From: Pedobacter sp. R20-19
GTDB lineage: Bacteria > Bacteroidota > Bacteroidia > Sphingobacteriales > Sphingobacteriaceae
Length of the DNA: 64,000 bases
Assembly: GCF_000708265.2 (NCBI RefSeq)
Contig: NZ_JCKI01000005.1
Location: 1-64,000 of the forward strand
Direction: 5' to 3'
In this document: positions 53,989 through 62,285 of the stretch, one piece after another
How the letters are laid out: every line of letters begins with the position of its first letter
Numbering within the stretch: the first letter of the stretch is position 1
Notes under the pieces: model-generated
What the model was told of the DNA's origin: nothing
Database searches by the model: none
What the model saw: only the letters and a program-made list of their open reading frames with translations
Translations under genes and position numbers: made by a program

Positions 53989-55125
53989 ATGAAACTAAGA
54001 AAAATATACACCACAATAGGACTTGTTTTCGCATTATCAATTACCGCCAACGCACAAGTAGAAAAGTGGCAAGCAGGTATTATAAAACAAGAGTTTTTAT
54101 ACGATCGAGCACCATTTCCATCGTGTCATTCTGCTACTATTGCCGAAACACCAACTGGTTTGGTTGCTTCGTTTTTTGGCGGAACTAAAGAAAGAAATCC
54201 TGATGTGGAAATTTATATCAGCCGCTTTATTGATGGGAAATGGTTAGCGCCAGTTTCGGTGGCGAATGGCATTCTGCCTGATGGGAAACGATTACCGACC
54301 TGGAACCCTGTGCTTTATCAGGTGCCTGGGGGTGATTTGATTTTGTTCTATAAAATTGGACCAAAGCCATCTGAATGGTGGGGGTTGATGAAAACTTCTA
54401 AAGATGGCGGTATTACATGGTCTGATGCTACCAAATTGCCCGATGGCTATATCGGTCCGGTTAAAAATAAGCCTGTACTATTAAGCAATGGAAATCTTTT
54501 TGCACCCTCCAGCCGCGAAGGGGATGGCTGGAAGATTCATTTTGAGGTCACCTCAGATCATGGAAAAACCTGGCGAACCATTGGCCCACTAGCAGAAAAC
54601 GGACTTAAAGCAATCCAGCCGAGTATTTTGCAACATGGCAATGGTAAACTACAAATTTTAGCCCGAACAGCAAACAGGGCTATTGCAGAGTCATCGTCGG
54701 AAGATAATGGCGAAACCTGGACGCCGATGACTAAAACGACTTTGCCAAACAACAATTCAGGAACAGATGCTATGACGATGAAAGATGGTCGACATGTTTT
54801 GGTTTATAATCATGTTTTGCCTCCTGGCGATTTAGCTAAAGGTGCCAGAACACCATTAAATGTGTCCATTTCAAAAGATGGTAAAGAATGGTCGGCTGCT
54901 TTAATTTTAGAAGATTCACCAATTAGTCAGTATTCTTATCCGGCAGTGATTCAAACCGCAGATGGCATGCTGCATTTTATTTATACCTGGCGGAGACAGA
55001 AGATTAAACATGTAGTGGTAGATCCATCCAAGATGAAATTAAGGAAGATAAAAAATGGGATCTGGCCTAAATTGAAAGGTTATACTGCCCCAGTAATCAC
55101 GGAAACTAAAAGCGAGGAGTCATGA
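53989..55125 (+). CDS. Secreted sialidase-superfamily six-bladed propeller protein
   Basis: 378 residues from 53989 (MKLRKIYTTIGLVFALSITANAQ). Propeller with Asp-box-like repeats: TSKDGGITWSDATKL, TSDHGKTWRTIG, SSEDNGETWTPM, SISKDGKEWSAAL. The active-site-like region CHSATIAETPTGLVASFFGGTKERNPDVEIYISR resembles Bacteroidota 'exo-alpha-sialidase' annotations. Sialic acid is not a plant sugar; in this locus a 3-deoxy-keto sugar of RG-II such as Kdo or Dha is a better guess. The unusual start region has an upstream in-frame ATG at 53944 that I consider spurious. Confidence 0.65.
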   Translation: MKLRKIYTTIGLVFALSITANAQVEKWQAGIIKQEFLYDRAPFPSCHSATIAETPTGLVASFFGGTKERNPDVEIYISRFIDGKWLAPVSVANGILPDGKRLPTWNPVLYQVPGGDLILFYKIGPKPSEWWGLMKTSKDGGITWSDATKLPDGYIGPVKNKPVLLSNGNLFAPSSREGDGWKIHFEVTSDHGKTWRTIGPLAENGLKAIQPSILQHGNGKLQILARTANRAIAESSSEDNGETWTPMTKTTLPNNNSGTDAMTMKDGRHVLVYNHVLPPGDLAKGARTPLNVSISKDGKEWSAALILEDSPISQYSYPAVIQTADGMLHFIYTWRRQKIKHVVVDPSKMKLRKIKNGIWPKLKGYTAPVITETKSEES

Positions 55126-55132
55126 GATTAGC

Positions 55133-55205
55133 ACGTCATTTACAGAATTTGTCCTTGCTGGGAAGCACAACAGCCTGCCCAGACTTTTCGGGGAAGCAAT
55201 CTCTT
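55133..55205. repeat. Half copy of palindromic repeat, family A, with insertion
   Basis: CGTCATTTACAGAATTTGTCC ... GGGAAGCACAACAGCCTGCC ... GGGGAAGCAATCTC. The AACAGCCTGCCC-type insertion is shared with units 2 and 3 at 55.65-55.9 kb. It lies directly before the GIY-YIG gene. Confidence 0.65.
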
Positions 55206-55229
55206 TTTTTTTAAAATAAATAAGAAATA

Positions 55230-55523
55230 ATGGAAAGAGGTGGATTTGTTTACATCATGACTAATAAAAATCATATGGTTTTATATACAGGTGTTACCTC
55301 TGATTTGAGGAATAGGGTATATGAGCATATAAATAATCAATATCCTAAAAGCTTTACCTCGAAATACAAATGTTATAAATTGGTTTACTACAATTTCTTC
55401 TGGGATATTGAAGAAGCAATTAACGAAGAAAAAAGAATCAAGGGCGGTAACAGACTTGCCAAGCTTAAATTAATAAATGAATTTAATCCGAATTGGAATG
55501 ACTTATTTGAAACATTGGAGTAG
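55230..55523 (+). CDS. Small GIY-YIG endonuclease embedded in repeats
   Basis: 97 residues, one domain: GFVYIMTNKNHMVLYTGVTSDLRNRVYEH has the VYI...YTG version of the GIY-YIG motif and the catalytic Arg, and DIEEAINEEKRIKGG has the Glu and conserved Lys-Gly segment. It belongs to the stand-alone UPF0213/YhbQ-like GIY-YIG group, whose roles are poorly known. It breaks a run of secreted carbohydrate enzymes, has no signal peptide, and is flanked on both sides by family A palindromes (55133-55205 and 55532-55906), so it may be part of how these repeats spread. Confidence 0.85.
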   Translation: MERGGFVYIMTNKNHMVLYTGVTSDLRNRVYEHINNQYPKSFTSKYKCYKLVYYNFFWDIEEAINEEKRIKGGNRLAKLKLINEFNPNWNDLFETLE

Positions 55524-55531
55524 TATGTTTT

Positions 55532-55906
55532 CGTCATTGCGAGGCACGAAGCAATCTCATTCAACAAAGTCGGATTGCTTCAGCTCGCACAGGCCAGGCT
55601 TCGCAATGACGACAACTTGTTTGGATTTATCAATGCACTCTCTCAGCTTATCTTCATTGCGAGGAGGCACAACAGCTTGCCCCGACTTTTCAGGGAAGCA
55701 ATCTAATCTTTCGAGGGAGATTGCTTCGGTTGATGAAAAATCAAGCCTCGCGATGACGACAACTTGTTTGGGGTTATCGAGGCAATCTATCACCTCATCG
55801 TCATTGCGAGAAGGCACAACAGCCTGCCCCGAGATATCGGGAAAGCAATCTCATTCAGTGCAGTCAGATTTCTTCTTCCCGCTTACACCAAACTTTGCAA
55901 TAATGA
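55532..55906. repeat. Tandem array of three family A palindromic repeats
   Basis: Units at 55532-55613, 55652-55760 and 55798-55906, each CGTCATTGCGAG(G) ... GAAGCAATCT / AGATTGCTTC ... GCAATGA. Units 1 and 2 are followed by the same linker CGACAACTTGTTTGG; units 2 and 3 carry the CACAACAGCNTGCCCCGA insertion. The array stays open in one frame across about 140 codons that join the next gene, which I consider untranslated. Confidence 0.8.
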
Positions 55907-57315
55907 GCAGGTGCTTTAAATATTTAGTTATATTTTTAATTGCCTCTTTATTATATGTAAGCAACCTCTCAGCCCAAACGCAAAACACCGATAACCTTTA
56001 CAAAAAACCACTGATTGATGTTTTACAAGATATTCAAACTCGCTTCAAAGTCCAGATAAAATATTCAGCGCCACAAGTAAAAGACAAGTGGGTAAACTAT
56101 GCCGACTGGCGTTTTCGTGCAGATGTGGATCAGACCCTGGTAAATGTACTTACACCTTTGGATATGAAAGTAAACAAAGAAAAGCCCGGTGTTTATAAGC
56201 TCAAAGAATATGAATATTATCGTTGGGAAGTGCGGGATGGATGGGCCTACCTGGATAATTTAGCATCAAAATACCATGATAAAACGAGTTGGGAAAAAAG
56301 AAAGGATTCCATAAAACCTCAACTTTATCAGGCATTACAATTATCTCCGCTCCCGGAAAAACCCAATTCAAAAGCTATTATTACTTCAAAAAGAGTCTTC
56401 GATGGTTATGCTGTGGAGAATATTGCTTTAGAGATTTTACCGGGTGTTTGGATCAATGGGTCACTCTATAAACCATTGAATATCAAAGGAAAAATACCGC
56501 TTGTGTTAAGTCCTGATGGGCATTGGGAGAAACAACGCTATCGTGCAGATTGCCAGATTCGTTGTGCAACAATTGCAAGGATGGGTGCCATGGCTTTCAG
56601 TTATGATCTGTTTGCCTGGGGTGAATCGATGCTTCAATTCAAATATGAAGACCATCGCCGAAGTTTAGCGCAAACTGTACAAACTTTAGGTGGAATCAGA
56701 ATCCTGGATTATTTCAGCTCCTTAAAAGAAATTGATACCAACAGAGTAGGGATCAGCGGCGGTTCAGGCGCTGGAAGTCATTCCATTTTAATGACCGCAA
56801 TAGATGCCAGAATTAAATTGAGTGCGCCGGTGGTGGCGATGTCATCCTATTTTTATGGTGGTTGCCCCTGCGAAAGCGGGATGCCCATTCACCAGTGTGG
56901 CGGAGGAACAGATAATGTAGAATTGGCTGCAATGGCCGCCCCGCGACCGCAATTATTAGTGTCAGATGGAGGCGATTGGACTGCGCATACACCCGAACAC
57001 GATTTTCCTTACCTGCAAAAAATATACAGTTATTATGTTGCAGAAGATAAGGTAGAAAATGTTCACTTGCCCACTGAGAAGCATGATTTCGGTATCAATA
57101 AACGCATTGCACTTTATGATTTCCTGATCAAAAACTTTAAGCTGAATGGTGCTGCTGTGAAAGATAAAACAGGTAAATATGATGAAAGCAAGGTGACTAT
57201 CGAAAAAGAAAATGCGCTTTATGTTTTTGGAGACAAAGGCGAAAAGTTGCCGAAAAATGCAATAATAGGATTTGAAAATTTAGAAAAACTGTTTCCCTTT
57301 TACGGAACGAAATAG
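55903..57315 (+). CDS. Secreted alpha/beta-hydrolase esterase with N-terminal STN-like domain
   Basis: 470 residues from ATG 55903 (MSRCFKYLVIFLIASLLYVSNLSAQ), which alone gives a signal peptide; an open frame back to 55477 is repeat DNA. Residues ~30-105 (KKPLIDVLQDIQTRFKVQIKYS ... VNVLTPLDMKVNKEKPGVYKLKEY) look like the small secretin/TonB STN fold. Then an alpha/beta-hydrolase: PLVLSPDGHWEKQRY, MGAMAFSYDLFAWGES, nucleophile Ser in GISGGSGAGSHS, AAPRPQLLVSDGGDW, and KHDFG with the His. Acetyl or methyl esters of pectin are likely substrates; the CE19 methylesterase of RG-II loci is one candidate. It lies 6 bases from the next gene. Confidence 0.7.
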   Translation: MSRCFKYLVIFLIASLLYVSNLSAQTQNTDNLYKKPLIDVLQDIQTRFKVQIKYSAPQVKDKWVNYADWRFRADVDQTLVNVLTPLDMKVNKEKPGVYKLKEYEYYRWEVRDGWAYLDNLASKYHDKTSWEKRKDSIKPQLYQALQLSPLPEKPNSKAIITSKRVFDGYAVENIALEILPGVWINGSLYKPLNIKGKIPLVLSPDGHWEKQRYRADCQIRCATIARMGAMAFSYDLFAWGESMLQFKYEDHRRSLAQTVQTLGGIRILDYFSSLKEIDTNRVGISGGSGAGSHSILMTAIDARIKLSAPVVAMSSYFYGGCPCESGMPIHQCGGGTDNVELAAMAAPRPQLLVSDGGDWTAHTPEHDFPYLQKIYSYYVAEDKVENVHLPTEKHDFGINKRIALYDFLIKNFKLNGAAVKDKTGKYDESKVTIEKENALYVFGDKGEKLPKNAIIGFENLEKLFPFYGTK

Positions 57316-57321
57316 ATAGAG

Positions 57322-58218
57322 ATGGAGAATCAAAATAGAAGAGCTTTTATCGGTAGTATTTCTTTGCTTACCGGATCTTTAATGATTTCAAATCAATGGC
57401 TTATGGCTAATGAAAAGAAATTAAGATATAAAGTTGCTGTAATCGATTTGATGATTTTAAAACGCCAGAAATTGAGCGCATTACCACTAACTAAAGAGAT
57501 TGGTGCTGATGGTTTAGAGATTGATATGGGTGGTTTGGGCAACAGAGAAACTTTTGATAATAAATTGGCCGACCCTAAAGTAAGGCAAGAATATTTGGAT
57601 AAAGCCAAAGATTTGAATTTGGAGATTTGTTCTTTGGCAATGACGGGTTTTTATGCACAGTCTTTTGCTACACGTCCAACTTATCAAAAGATGATTCAAG
57701 ATTGCCTGGACACCGCAAAATCCATGGGGATTAAAGTGGTGTTTTTGCCTCTAGGCGTACAAAGTGATCTGGTTAAAAATCCTGAATTGCGTCAACCCAT
57801 CATCGATAGATTAAAAGTTGCCGGGAAAATGGCTTCAAAAGCAGGCATTGTTATCGGAATAGAATCGGCCCTGGATGCAACTGGTGAATTGAAATTGCTG
57901 AAAGAGGTTGGTTCCATAAATGTAAAAAGCTATTTCAATTTTTCTAATGCGATCAAAAATGGCAGAAACTTGCATGATGAGCTAAGAATTTTGGGCAGAA
58001 AAAATATCATTCAAATTCATGCAACCAATGAAGATGGTGTTTGGTTGCAAAATGATCCTAAAATAAACCTTTATAAAGTGAAAGAAACGCTCGATGACTT
58101 GGGCTGGAGCGGTTGGTTAGTGGTAGAAAGAAGTAGAGATGCTGCGCAACCCACAAACGTGAAATATAATTTTAGTGCCAATACAAGCTATTTAAAGTCT
58201 GTTTTTCAAGCTGAATAA
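57322..58218 (+). CDS. Exported sugar-phosphate-isomerase/epimerase-like TIM-barrel protein
   Basis: 298 residues, N-terminus NRRAFIGSISLLTGSLMISN (twin-Arg-like signal). The rest is a xylose-isomerase-like TIM barrel: VAVIDLMILKRQ, LTKEIGADGLEIDMGGLG, LNLEICSLAMTGFYAQSF, CLDTAKSMGIKVVFLPLG, KAGIVIGIESALDATGE (Glu), IIQIHATNEDGV, and GWSGWLVVERSRD (Glu). These are the metal-binding positions of the fold. Exported members are common in Bacteroidota carbohydrate loci and lack known reactions. The spacing to both neighbours is 3-6 bases, so it is co-translated with the esterase and the GH141-like fusion. Confidence 0.7.
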   Translation: MENQNRRAFIGSISLLTGSLMISNQWLMANEKKLRYKVAVIDLMILKRQKLSALPLTKEIGADGLEIDMGGLGNRETFDNKLADPKVRQEYLDKAKDLNLEICSLAMTGFYAQSFATRPTYQKMIQDCLDTAKSMGIKVVFLPLGVQSDLVKNPELRQPIIDRLKVAGKMASKAGIVIGIESALDATGELKLLKEVGSINVKSYFNFSNAIKNGRNLHDELRILGRKNIIQIHATNEDGVWLQNDPKINLYKVKETLDDLGWSGWLVVERSRDAAQPTNVKYNFSANTSYLKSVFQAE

Positions 58219-58221
58219 TTT

Positions 58222-60732
58222 ATGAAACAGATTAGTATAACCTTTTTATTGATATTCAGTTTATTGCACTTCAACGCAGCAGCTGTAGATATTTATGTTT
58301 CCATAAATGGCTTCGATACTAACTTGGGTACCAAAGAAAAACCGCTGGCAACACTGCATGCTGCAATTAGAAAAGCAAGAGAATTGCGCCGTTTGAAAGA
58401 TCCATCAATTAAAGATGGAATCAAAATTATCATGGGGAAAGGTATATATCAGTTGGATGAATCCATCGTGCTGCGACCAGAAGATTCAGGTACGCCAGAT
58501 AGTCCTACAGAAATCATCGCTTTGCAAGGAGAAAAAGCCATTTTAAGTGGTGGTGTAAAAATTAATGGATGGAGTAAACTGAATAAAATTGTTCCTGGAT
58601 TACCAAAAGCATCTTTAGGGAAAGTCTGGGTGGCAGATTTGCCTAATTTCGGTGGGCTTGATTTACAATTCAGACAGTTGTGGGTGAATGAACATAAAGC
58701 CATCAGGGCAAAAAACTATAACGGTGAAGAGATGGGCAGGATTTTATCCTGGGATAAAAAGAATCAGACTTGTAAAATTCCCATTTCAAAAAATATTAAT
58801 TTAGAGAATATTAAAGGTATGGAAATGCTGATTCACCAATGGTGGGCAATTGCAAATCTTCGTGTAAAATCGATCAAAGTAGCTGGAGATACTGCAGAAC
58901 TTTCTTTTATGCAGCCTGAAAGCAGAATTCAGTCAGAACATCCCTGGCCCGCACCATGGATTTCTGAAAAAACCGGAAATTCTGCTTTTTACCTTTCAAA
59001 CGCCATTCAGTTTTTAGATGAGCCTGGCGAATGGTTTGAAGATCTTCAACATCACAAGCTTTATTACTGGCCGCGTGCATCAGAAAATATGCTTAAAGCA
59101 GATGTAGTGGCACCAATGCTTGAAAATCTGGTTAAAATTGAGGGAACAATTGATCACCCGATTTCCTATGTGAGCTTCAAAAATATCTCTTTCGAACATT
59201 CAACCTGGTTAAGACCATCACAACAAGGCCACGTGCCGCACCAGGCAGGGATGTACATGCTCGATGCTTATAAACTAAAAATTCCAGGAACGCCAGATAA
59301 AGCTGCTTTGGAAAATCAAGCCTGGGTTGGCCGGCCAGCAGCAGCGGTTAAAGTGAATTACGTGAACAATACTTCGTTTGAGTCATGTCGGTTTGAACAT
59401 CTTGCATCTACAGGCTTAGACTTCAAAAACGGGACATCAGATAATAAAATAGCAGGTAATTTATTTAAAGATATTGGTGGCGCTGCCATTTTAATCGGAA
59501 CCTTTTCTGATGAGGCAACTGAGGTGCATTTGCCATATAATCCTTTCGACAAAAGAGAAATTTCTATGGATGACAGAATAGAAAATAACCTGATTATCGA
59601 TGTAACCAATGAAGATTGGGGAGCGGTTGGAATTGGTGCGGGTTACGTTCGTGGAATCAAAATTATTCATAATGAAATCTGTGATGTTTCCTACTCTGGC
59701 GTTAGTATGGGTTGGGGATGGACGAAGTCGCAAAATGCGATGAAGAACAACATCATCAGCGCAAACAGCATCCATCATTATGGCAAACATCTATATGATG
59801 TTGCAGGAATATATACTTTATCTGCACAGCCAGAGTCTGTTATTAATGAGAATGTTATAGATAGCATTTATAAGGCGCCTTATGCCCATCTTCCTGACCA
59901 TTGGTTTTACTTATATACTGATGAGGGTTCATCACACTTTACCATAAAAGACAATTGGACACCAACTGAAAAGTATTTGCAAAATGCCAACGGACCAGAT
60001 AATCTTTGGGAAAACAACGGACCTAAAGTTGCAGATCACATCAAGCAAAATGCTGGATTAGAGGAACCGTTTCAATATTTATTAAAAGAAAAATCTGTCT
60101 ATTCAAATAGGGGAATCAACACCGCAGAAGATAAATCTGTCGTGTTTGAGTTAATATTTAAACTAAATGACTTACCAGGAAATAATACTCTAAATGAATT
60201 TGCTAAAGAAAACAACCTTTTGCCTTCATCATTTTACAAGTGGAATAATCGCCTGGTGATTTATACTTCAAGCCTAAAAGTGGAAAGTTTACAGCAGACT
60301 TTAAAGCGCCTAAACGCATCTGAAATTAAACTTTATGATAATCTTTTTTATGATTTCAACAGAGAAAAGAACTGTGGTGATCAACCTGTAAAAGAATGGG
60401 ATCATATTATTTTATCGGCCAATTTGGTAAAGGATGAAAAAATGCAAAAAGAATACCTGGCCTATCATCAAACACAGTTTGAAAAATGGCCGGAGATTTC
60501 AAAAGGATTCTGTAATGCTGAATTTCAGCGGTTAGCGATTTTTAAAAATGAAAGACAACTCATGCTTATCATCAGTATTCCGAAAGGAAAAAAATTGGAT
60601 GATTTAAATCCTAAAACCACGGAAAACAATCCAAGAGTAGAAGAATGGAATGCAATAATGAAAAAATACCAGGAAGGAATTGAGGGTGCAAAACCTGGTG
60701 AGGTTTGGGTTTTCTTTAAACCAATAGATTAA
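58222..60732 (+). CDS. Beta-helix glycosidase (GH141-like) fused to a RhaM-like mutarotase
   Basis: 836 residues, signal peptide ending FNAAA. Residues ~22-630 are a right-handed beta-helix enzyme: IYVSINGFDTNLGTKEKPLATLHAAIRKAREL, ITPTEII-type (SPTEIIALQGEKAILSGGVKI), FRQLWVNEHKAIRAKNYNG, MLIHQWWAIANLRV, and ASTGLDFKNGTSDNKIAGN. Layout and context fit GH141 (alpha-L-fucosidase of RG-II). Residues ~723-836 match the mutarotase at 14350: ILSANLVKDEKMQKEYLAYH with KWPEI against the same in RhaM, and NPRVEEWNAIMKKYQEG with PGEVWVFFKPI. Residues ~638-715 look like a decayed first copy, so the pair could mimic the RhaM dimer within one chain. Confidence 0.75.
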   Translation: MKQISITFLLIFSLLHFNAAAVDIYVSINGFDTNLGTKEKPLATLHAAIRKARELRRLKDPSIKDGIKIIMGKGIYQLDESIVLRPEDSGTPDSPTEIIALQGEKAILSGGVKINGWSKLNKIVPGLPKASLGKVWVADLPNFGGLDLQFRQLWVNEHKAIRAKNYNGEEMGRILSWDKKNQTCKIPISKNINLENIKGMEMLIHQWWAIANLRVKSIKVAGDTAELSFMQPESRIQSEHPWPAPWISEKTGNSAFYLSNAIQFLDEPGEWFEDLQHHKLYYWPRASENMLKADVVAPMLENLVKIEGTIDHPISYVSFKNISFEHSTWLRPSQQGHVPHQAGMYMLDAYKLKIPGTPDKAALENQAWVGRPAAAVKVNYVNNTSFESCRFEHLASTGLDFKNGTSDNKIAGNLFKDIGGAAILIGTFSDEATEVHLPYNPFDKREISMDDRIENNLIIDVTNEDWGAVGIGAGYVRGIKIIHNEICDVSYSGVSMGWGWTKSQNAMKNNIISANSIHHYGKHLYDVAGIYTLSAQPESVINENVIDSIYKAPYAHLPDHWFYLYTDEGSSHFTIKDNWTPTEKYLQNANGPDNLWENNGPKVADHIKQNAGLEEPFQYLLKEKSVYSNRGINTAEDKSVVFELIFKLNDLPGNNTLNEFAKENNLLPSSFYKWNNRLVIYTSSLKVESLQQTLKRLNASEIKLYDNLFYDFNREKNCGDQPVKEWDHIILSANLVKDEKMQKEYLAYHQTQFEKWPEISKGFCNAEFQRLAIFKNERQLMLIISIPKGKKLDDLNPKTTENNPRVEEWNAIMKKYQEGIEGAKPGEVWVFFKPID

Positions 60733-60743
60733 ATTAAAATACT

Positions 60744-60812
60744 CGTCATTGCGAGACACGAAGCAATCTTATTAGGAGAAGATTGCCACGTCGTTCCTCC
60801 TCGCAATGACGA
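60744..60812. repeat. Palindromic repeat, family A, complete
   Basis: CGTCATTGCGAGACACGAAG ... CAATCTT pairs with AAGATTGCC ... CTCCTCGCAATGACG. Both arms are well kept. It fills the gap before the oxidoreductase gene. Confidence 0.8.
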
Positions 60813-60838
60813 CTTATGAATAAACAAAAAATAAGATC

Positions 60839-61924
60839 ATGTTAAGATTAGGGATTTTAGGATTAGGAGAGGGCAGAAGTACCATTTCTGCTTCATTGGC
60901 GAGCAAGAAATTTAAGCTCATTCAAATATGCGATGTCAACAGGAAACTTTGCGAAGAACGTGCTTTAGAATTCGATTTCCACAACTGGACAACCAGTTAC
61001 GAAGATATGTTAACCAGTGATAAAATTGATATGATTGCGATTTACACGCCAGACCACTTGCATGTTGAACATATTAAACTGGCGCTGCAGCATGGTAAGC
61101 ATGTGGTTTGTACCAAGCCTTTTATTGATGATTTATCGCAGGCTAATGAACTTTTAGAATTGAGTAAAAAATCACGGAAGAAGATTTTTGTAGGTCAGAG
61201 TTCACGCTTTTTTGAGCCTGCTATGCGCCAGAAAAAAGATTTCGATAAAGGTTTAATCGGCGAATTAATTACAATAGAAAGTTATTATCATGCAGATCAC
61301 CGCTGGTTTTTAGAGAAAGGCTGGTCACTCAAACAATCATTTAAATGGTTGTACGGCGGTTTAAGTCATCCGGTTGATTTTATCCGTTGGTATATGCCAG
61401 ACATTGAAGAGGTAATGGGCTACGGCATGTTGAGTAGCAATGGATTAAAAGCCGGATTGAAAAATCAGGATACGATGCACTTCATTTTTAAGGCAAAAGA
61501 TGGCAGGATTGCACGAGTGAGTGGTGCTTATACCGGGCCAACCCAGCCAGCAAGTCGTGATAGTGGAATGAGTTGCATTTTACGTGGCACGGAAGGTGCT
61601 AGTCAGGCCGATTATCATGAACTACGTTATTCAGTAACCACAAAAACTGGCGAAGAAAAGATTATTACCTGGGGCGACTCTACCTTAAAACACTATTTCC
61701 GCTTCGAAGGGCAAAGTCACCATGCAGGTGAATACCAAAACTACCTGGATTACTTTGCAGATAGCATCAACAATAAATTTACTGCCTATCCTGATTTGAA
61801 AGAGGGAATCGGAACGGTGGCACTTTTACAAGCGATGGATCAATCAATTGAAACGGGTTTGCCAGTAAAAATTGATGAGATCTTGAAAGCAAATCATATT
61901 ACAAGGGAATCGATAGGCTTGTAA
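60839..61924 (+). CDS. Gfo/Idh/MocA-family sugar oxidoreductase
   Basis: 361 residues, no signal peptide, hence cytoplasmic. Rossmann start LRLGILGLGEGRS, IQICDVNRKLCEERA, MIAIYTPDHLHVEHIKLALQHGKHVVCTKPF (the family CxKP, here TKPF, Lys catalytic), and ESYYHADHRWFLEKGW with LYGGLSHPVDFIRWY (His). The C-terminal domain is an alpha/beta substrate module. It could oxidise a monosaccharide from the locus; the missing sugar 1-dehydrogenase of the deoxysugar pathway is one possibility, but the family is too broad to say. It is flanked by repeats and precedes the transporter. Confidence 0.8.
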   Translation: MLRLGILGLGEGRSTISASLASKKFKLIQICDVNRKLCEERALEFDFHNWTTSYEDMLTSDKIDMIAIYTPDHLHVEHIKLALQHGKHVVCTKPFIDDLSQANELLELSKKSRKKIFVGQSSRFFEPAMRQKKDFDKGLIGELITIESYYHADHRWFLEKGWSLKQSFKWLYGGLSHPVDFIRWYMPDIEEVMGYGMLSSNGLKAGLKNQDTMHFIFKAKDGRIARVSGAYTGPTQPASRDSGMSCILRGTEGASQADYHELRYSVTTKTGEEKIITWGDSTLKHYFRFEGQSHHAGEYQNYLDYFADSINNKFTAYPDLKEGIGTVALLQAMDQSIETGLPVKIDEILKANHITRESIGL

Positions 61925-61933
61925 AAGATAGGT

Positions 61934-62243
61934 CGTCATTGCGAGGAGGGACGACGAAGCAATCTATTTTGTAGACTCTTAAGGAGGATTGTTTCAGCAG
62001 ATGAAGGATTTGTTTCGCAAAGACGGATTTTATAAGGATCATCAACCTAATCGTCATGCTGACCTGTAGCGCAGCGGAAAGCTACGTAGTAAATTTAGTT
62101 CAGCACCTATTTAAGAAAGATCCTGAATCAAGTTCAGGAAGACGATTCTTCGAGTAGAATCGTCATTGCGAGGCACGAAGCAATCCTACAACTATGGGTT
62201 AAAATAGCGAACGCATTAAGATTACTTCGTCTCTCACAATGCA
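61934..62243. repeat. Compound cluster of family A and C-like palindromes
   Basis: 61934-62026 is a family A unit with decayed right arm. 62051-62150 is a different unit, CGTCATGCTGACCTG ... with the hairpin TCCTGAATC/AAGTTCAGGA. 62161-62243 is again family A (CGTCATTGCGAGGCACGAAG ... CAATC with AAGATTACTTCGTCTCTCACAATGC). It occupies nearly the whole 361-base gap before the symporter gene. Confidence 0.7.
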
Positions 62244-62285
62244 GAGCGTATAATAAATAGCAACCAAACCTAACCAAATAAACCA

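Noticed and set aside
53989-55125. True sialidase acting on sialic acid
   Set aside because: Asp-box-like blades are present, but the Arg triad cannot be verified by eye and the locus targets plant pectin, so only the superfamily is stated.
55477-55902. Open frame of 142 codons upstream of the STN/esterase gene
   Set aside because: It is the family A repeat array read in frame (SSLRGTKQS, SSLRGGTTACP, SSLREGTTACP). It overlaps the GIY-YIG gene, and a proper signal peptide begins only at 55903.
55532-55906. CRISPR array
   Set aside because: Three units with regular spacing, but they are palindromic hairpins of ~80-110 bases with similar linkers and scattered single copies elsewhere. There are no unique short spacers and no cas genes.
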